From Phycisphaerae bacterium (lineage in GTDB: Bacteria > Planctomycetota > Phycisphaerae > UBA1845): 64,000 bases of DNA. The position numbers and the translations under genes are program-made. The DNA lies in contig JAGFJJ010000045.1 in the NCBI GenBank assembly GCA_024102815.1, positions 62,001 to 126,000 of the forward strand. Reading direction: 5' to 3'. The notes below the pieces were generated by a model, which was given only the letters and a program-made list of their open reading frames with translations, did no database searches and was not told where the DNA came from. Shown piece after piece: positions 60,250-64,000 of this stretch (positions are counted from its first letter, which is position 1; every line of letters starts with the position of its first letter).

Positions 60250-61533
60250 TCAAGTCAGTCGAAGGTTGGTTGCGCAGGACGAAGCCTCAGGTGCTGGGGA
60301 TGCGGTCTGAGGATCGTGGGGAAACAGCTCTTCCGCCGGCATCGCGGCCTGTTGGAGTGTCGAAGGCGCTTCGTCCGGAATTTCGCCGTCCATCACGATT
60401 CGCGAGAGTACCTCGACCTTGGACCGCCAGGATTCGGCGGCAACGTAGCGACTGATCTTCTGGCGTGTGCCGTTGAGCTCGCCGTAGGCGAAGCGGTCGC
60501 AGGCCTGGGCGAATGCCTCCGCCGTGTCCGCAATAATCACGGGCCCGGCGAAACGTTCCACCTCCGGCAGCCTGGTCGAGATCGTCGGCAGGCCCGCGGC
60601 GAGGTATTCGTACATCTTGATGGGATTCACACTGCGGGTCATGGAGCTGCGCACGAAGGGCATGAGACCCGCGCGGAACGCGGCGCAATAGGCGGGCAGC
60701 TCGGCATTGGGTCGCCGACCGAGAAAGTACACGTTGGGCAACCCGTCGAGTTCGGCTGTGCTCGTGGCGCGGTCGCCGATCAGGACGAAGGCATACTGTG
60801 GTCGGGATCTGGCGAGGGCGGCCATCAGGGCGCGGTCGATCCAGAAGTGAATCAGTCCAAAGAACCCGAAGATGGGTCGGTTGATGCCGGCGATGTCATC
60901 CGGGCGGGGCGGCGGATTTCGCCACGCGGAGGCGAAATGGTCGAAGTCCACCCCGTGGCGAACGAGCGCCACATCGCTGCGCCGCTGGAGCTTGCTCCGG
61001 TAGAGCAGCTCGCTGGTGGTGATGACCACGTCCGCCCGGTCGACCAGCGTATTCTCCGATTCCATGATGCGTTCGGAATCCAGTCCCTCGAAACCTGCGT
61101 AGTCGTCCACGCAGTAGTAGACGAAGCGCTCCGTGCGGAATCGATCGATCAGGCAGGCGACATCCGGGGCGAACGACCAGATCTGCAGGGGACGATCGGA
61201 CGCTCCGGGGACGGTGCGAATGGCACGGCGAATCTGATTCACCAGCAATCGCCGGTGTACGGATCCCAGAAGCGGATCGGTCACGCCCGGCACCACCAGC
61301 GGCGTCATGTGCACGAAATTCGGGGAAACGCGGACGATGCCCCGGGCGAAACGCCGCAGGGCCGACCACGCGGCGCGAAGGTCCTTTCCGTTGAGGTTCG
61401 GGCGGCGTGTCCCGTGGTAGTTCACCCAGATGATCTGGTTGCGCTCCGCGAGAATCTTCATGATCTGGTGCTTGCTCGTCGGATCGTAATCCCACGCGCT
61501 GGCCAGACACACAATGGTACGCCCCTCGATCAT
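60250..61533 (-). CDS. Glycosyltransferase of the exopolysaccharide arm
   Basis: A 427-residue GT-B enzyme, opening MIEGRTIVCLASAWDYDPTS. The C-terminal half has FGFFGLIHFWIDRALMAALA, YFLGRRPNAELPAYCAAFRA and NPIKMYEYLAAGLPTISTRL, the last a form of the donor-site E-x-x-x-G motif. This set is typical of exopolysaccharide glycosyltransferases near BY-kinase and Wza genes. ATG 61533 has AAGGAAG upstream. It is 26 bases after the kinase gene. Sugar donor unknown. Confidence 0.85.
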   Translation of the reverse strand: MIEGRTIVCLASAWDYDPTSKHQIMKILAERNQIIWVNYHGTRRPNLNGKDLRAAWSALRRFARGIVRVSPNFVHMTPLVVPGVTDPLLGSVHRRLLVNQIRRAIRTVPGASDRPLQIWSFAPDVACLIDRFRTERFVYYCVDDYAGFEGLDSERIMESENTLVDRADVVITTSELLYRSKLQRRSDVALVRHGVDFDHFASAWRNPPPRPDDIAGINRPIFGFFGLIHFWIDRALMAALARSRPQYAFVLIGDRATSTAELDGLPNVYFLGRRPNAELPAYCAAFRAGLMPFVRSSMTRSVNPIKMYEYLAAGLPTISTRLPEVERFAGPVIIADTAEAFAQACDRFAYGELNGTRQKISRYVAAESWRSKVEVLSRIVMDGEIPDEAPSTLQQAAMPAEELFPHDPQTASPAPEASSCATNLRLT

Positions 61534-61559
61534 GATGCTTCCTTGATTCGAAATTCTTC

Positions 61560-62474
61560 CTAACGCGACGAACGCGACGTTTCCTTTTCGCGATAGTCGT
61601 AGCGGTAATAGCGGTAGTAAGGGTAGCCGTAGCCGTACCGTCCGCCGGGTCGATCGCGCCCCACGACCAGGCATCCCACGATGGAGATGTTGTTCGACTG
61701 GAGCAGGCGCACGGCACGCTTGGCCGCGGCTTCGTCCGTGCGATGGAGTCGGACAACCAGCACCACGCCGTTGCACACCTGCCCGATAATGCCCACGTCG
61801 GTGACCGTCGTCGCCGGCGGCGTGTCGACGATCGTGTAGTGAAATTCGTTCTGAATCCGCTTGAAAATCGGGCGGGTGGCCGCCGAGGCGAGAATCTCCG
61901 CGGCGGGTCGGCCGTGTGTCCGACCGGCGGGCATGAACATCAAGTTGGGAATCGGTGTCGGCTGAATCGCGTCGGAGTAATTCACCTTCCCGCTGAGCAC
62001 TTCAGCGAGCCCGGGCCCTTCCTTGACCTTCAGCATGCGGGCCAGCGATCCGCGGCGGAAGTCCGCATCAACGGCCAGGACACGCAAGTGTCGGATTTCC
62101 GCGATCGTGCAGGAGAGATTCAGTGTCGTGACGCTCTTGCCCTCGCGCGGAATGGCGCTGGTGATGGCGAGCACGCGGTGTTCATATTGCGGATTCTGAC
62201 TCAGAAGCCGTGTACGAAGCGAGCGGTATTGCTCCGTAACGCTCGAGGACCGCTGGAAGAACGGGATCAGTGATTCATGCAGACCGGTGACGACGTCGAG
62301 GCTGGGTTTCCGGGACGCGGCCGGTTCCTCCGACGCGGCGTTCTCCGATCCGGCTTCGACTTCCGTCGGAGCCTCGATGGTGGCGACGGCTGCGGCTGCG
62401 GATTCCGCCTCGCCGCCGCGCGCGGCTTCGCGCTCCATCTCGGCTCGTTTCAGTGCGTCGGCGATTCTTCCCAT
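61560..62474 (-). CDS. BY-kinase (CpsD/CapB-like tyrosine kinase) without membrane domain
   Basis: A 304-residue cytoplasmic kinase. Walker A SAIPREGKSVTT (106-117), Walker A' VLAVDADFRRGSL (132-144), and Walker B IVDTPPA near 220. The C-terminal tail (about 283-300) is a tyrosine cluster with eight or more Tyr, the autophosphorylation tail of BY-kinases. The N-terminal MGRIADALKRAE is like other exopolysaccharide-linked CpsD kinases. It needs a separate Wzz/CpsC-type activator, which is not in the window. Controls chain length or export. Confidence 0.9.
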   Translation of the reverse strand: MGRIADALKRAEMEREAARGGEAESAAAAVATIEAPTEVEAGSENAASEEPAASRKPSLDVVTGLHESLIPFFQRSSSVTEQYRSLRTRLLSQNPQYEHRVLAITSAIPREGKSVTTLNLSCTIAEIRHLRVLAVDADFRRGSLARMLKVKEGPGLAEVLSGKVNYSDAIQPTPIPNLMFMPAGRTHGRPAAEILASAATRPIFKRIQNEFHYTIVDTPPATTVTDVGIIGQVCNGVVLVVRLHRTDEAAAKRAVRLLQSNNISIVGCLVVGRDRPGGRYGYGYPYYRYYRYDYREKETSRSSR

Positions 62475-62520
62475 GGCTCTTCCCTGGCTTCCCTGCGGAT
62501 GAGGGAACTTTCCTCGGTGC

Positions 62521-63384
62521 TTAGAACGGCGCGCTCGAACCTCCGCTGTAGATGACCGTCGAACTCGAGTCGTTCTGGTAGACGTCGTTGGCATCGCGGA
62601 GCTGCGCCGGCGCCGTGTAGCTGCGGACCAGCGGGCTGACCGGCCAGATCAGTTCGTGCAGCCGCTTGACGGTCCACGCAAACGGAGTCAGCGGGACCAC
62701 GACCACGTCGTTCGGCTCCAGGAGAATGTTGTCGCTCCAGTTTCCACGATTGATCATGCGATTGACGTCGATCGTGAGCGTGCGGATGGGTTCTTCGCCA
62801 TGCGTCGGACGAAGCACCTTGACCTGCGTCGTCCACGAACGGAAATCCACGCCGGCATTGACCACCGCATCCAGGAGTGTGTCGCGTCCGGTGTAGGGGA
62901 CGGCCTGGGTCTGTTCGTTGACCTGCACGTAGTACTTCTTGCTCTGGTAGGAAACCACGCGCACGGCGACCTTGGGATCGACATAGTAGCGGCTGAGCAG
63001 GACCTCCAGCTTCGCGCCGATCTCCTTGGCGGTCATGTCCACGACCTTGATCTCGCCGAGAAGCTTGAGGTTGATCTTGCCGTCGGGCTGAATCACCTGG
63101 GACGTGCCGTCGATCTCGAGGATTCGAGGAGCACTGATGGCCACGGCGTCCGGAATACCGACGCGATACTCGATGGCCGAGACCTTGTGCTCATGCTCGC
63201 GGAGGAAGTGGAGCATGTCCGCTTTCCTCGACGCGCAGCCGGGGGCCAGCAGCGAGGCAGCGACCACGATTGCCGCGGTGGCGCAGGTGCCTGCACGAGG
63301 ACCGGAGTGACCCGCACGTGCCAAAGGGGCCGATAGGATCCGCGCCGGGGCGTACGTGTCGGATGGTCGATAGTTCATGCGCAT
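62521..63384 (-). CDS. Polysaccharide export outer-membrane protein (Wza-like)
   Basis: A 287-residue protein. A lipoprotein signal ends SLLAPGC at Cys50, after a long N-terminal region. The Poly_export domain (EYRVGIPDAVAISAPRI and IQPDGKINLKLLGEIKV) precedes an SLBB-like domain (KYYVQVNEQTQAVPYTG). The shorter length than Wza (about 380) matches EpsE-type export proteins. ATG 63384 has GAAGG seven bases upstream. First gene of the minus-strand arm. Confidence 0.88.
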   Translation of the reverse strand: MRMNYRPSDTYAPARILSAPLARAGHSGPRAGTCATAAIVVAASLLAPGCASRKADMLHFLREHEHKVSAIEYRVGIPDAVAISAPRILEIDGTSQVIQPDGKINLKLLGEIKVVDMTAKEIGAKLEVLLSRYYVDPKVAVRVVSYQSKKYYVQVNEQTQAVPYTGRDTLLDAVVNAGVDFRSWTTQVKVLRPTHGEEPIRTLTIDVNRMINRGNWSDNILLEPNDVVVVPLTPFAWTVKRLHELIWPVSPLVRSYTAPAQLRDANDVYQNDSSSTVIYSGGSSAPF

Positions 63385-63629
63385 GGTCGGACCTTCGAGC
63401 GTCTCTGCGCACTTATCGGGTGCGACGGGACGGTTCTGAATATTCCGGTCCGATAGGGCGGCGGCGGACGGCAGAAAGCCGGGCCCGGGGGCGCCGGCCT
63501 GCTCGAAGCACCTGCGGATCGTCCCAAAAGAAGCGGGGTGGTTCCTCAAGCGCAGGCCGCAAGGGACCGATATCGCGCGGGGACGGGTCCGGCTTGAACT
63601 GCCGGATGTCGGTCCTACGGGATTCCCGC

Positions 63630-64000
63630 ATGTACGCCGATTTTTTCGGACTTCGCGAGCTGCCGTTCAACAACACGCCGGACCCGCGTTTCTTCTATTC
63701 CACACCGGACCATGAAGAGGCGCTGGCGTCGCTGGTGTACACGGTCGAGCAGCGCAAGGGGTTCGTGCTGCTCACCGGCGAAGTCGGAACGGGCAAAACA
63801 TTGCTGACCCGGATGATGCTTCGCCGCTTTGGCGAGCGCATCGCTTTCGCCACGATTAACCACGCCGTCCGCACGACGGATGACCTGCTCGAATCGGTCT
63901 GCACGGAATTCGGTCTGCCCGTGGATGCCGCGGCCGGTCCGGCGCGGTGCATTCGGGCACTGCACGATTTTCTGCTCGCCAAGTTCGCCCAGGATGTGCC
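63630..64000 (+). CDS. ExeA/GspA-like AAA ATPase (XrtA/exosortase-associated type), 3' end outside window
   Basis: The frame from ATG 63630 stays open to the window end: MYADFFGLRELPFNNTPDPR, then Walker A GEVGTGKTLLTRM (50-62). This is the N-terminal part of GspA/ExeA-like ATPases. A subgroup is found in PEP-CTERM/exosortase polysaccharide loci beside Wza-like and BY-kinase genes, which is the setting here. It runs divergently from the wza-like gene, leaving a 245-base spacer (63385-63629) without visible gene. Truncated only by the window. Confidence 0.85.
   Translation, partial: MYADFFGLRELPFNNTPDPRFFYSTPDHEEALASLVYTVEQRKGFVLLTGEVGTGKTLLTRMMLRRFGERIAFATINHAVRTTDDLLESVCTEFGLPVDAAAGPARCIRALHDFLLAKFAQDV

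Overview
The window is a GC-rich chromosomal segment that most resembles a planctomycete (Planctomycetota, perhaps close to Phycisphaerae). This is inferred from short membrane proteins ending in paired-CxxC zinc ribbons with CPECG or CPYCG cores, a Gld-type ABC operon with a DUF4340 protein, an exported protein with an IPTL-CTERM-like C-terminal anchor, an exopolysaccharide locus, and many lipoproteins without homologues I recognise. No rRNA, tRNA or CRISPR array was seen.

Layout. 1-1.4 kb: end of purL overlapping purQ. 1.5-8 kb (+): a surface protein, an S24/LexA-like repressor with a promoter/operator over its start codon, a COG2401-type ABC-ATPase/acetyltransferase fusion whose promoter carries the same half-site, and a protein with four aspartyl-protease motifs plus a PDZ domain. 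8-16 kb (-): lipoproteins, MgtC-like protein, P5C dehydrogenase and a pair of M16 proteins with complementary active-site halves. 16-18.5 kb: an AT-richer patch of small membrane/lipoprotein genes separated by inverted hairpin repeats, one of which encloses a truncated REP-associated tyrosine transposase. 18.5-25.8 kb (-): REC-HTH regulator and a four-gene Gld-like ABC operon. 26.2-46.2 kb (-): a 17-gene surface polysaccharide locus with Wzx, Wzy, glycosyltransferases, FkbM methyltransferase, deacetylase, sulfatase-like protein and nucleotide-sugar enzymes. 46.8-49 kb: a cysteine-rich lipoprotein and a small membrane protein. 49.1-56.5 kb (-): chemotaxis operon cheA-cheW-cheD-HDOD-cheY-cheX-cheR-cheB. 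56.8-59.7 kb (+): ribE-pdxA, dodecin, cold-shock protein. 59.8-64 kb: a lipoprotein, then a second exopolysaccharide arm (Wza, BY-kinase, glycosyltransferase) divergent from an ExeA/XrtA-type ATPase that runs off the end.

How it fits together. The two polysaccharide arms together offer repeat-unit synthesis, flipping, polymerisation, export and kinase control; the IPTL-CTERM protein and the ATPase suggest an exosortase system linked to that envelope. Dispersed hairpin repeats occur in intergenic spaces and, strikingly, in frame inside purL, a sulfatase-like gene and the end of a glycosyltransferase gene. The least familiar material is the repressor/COG2401 pair with its shared half-site, the coding-region repeats, the repeat-bounded low-GC patch, and the four-motif aspartyl protease.
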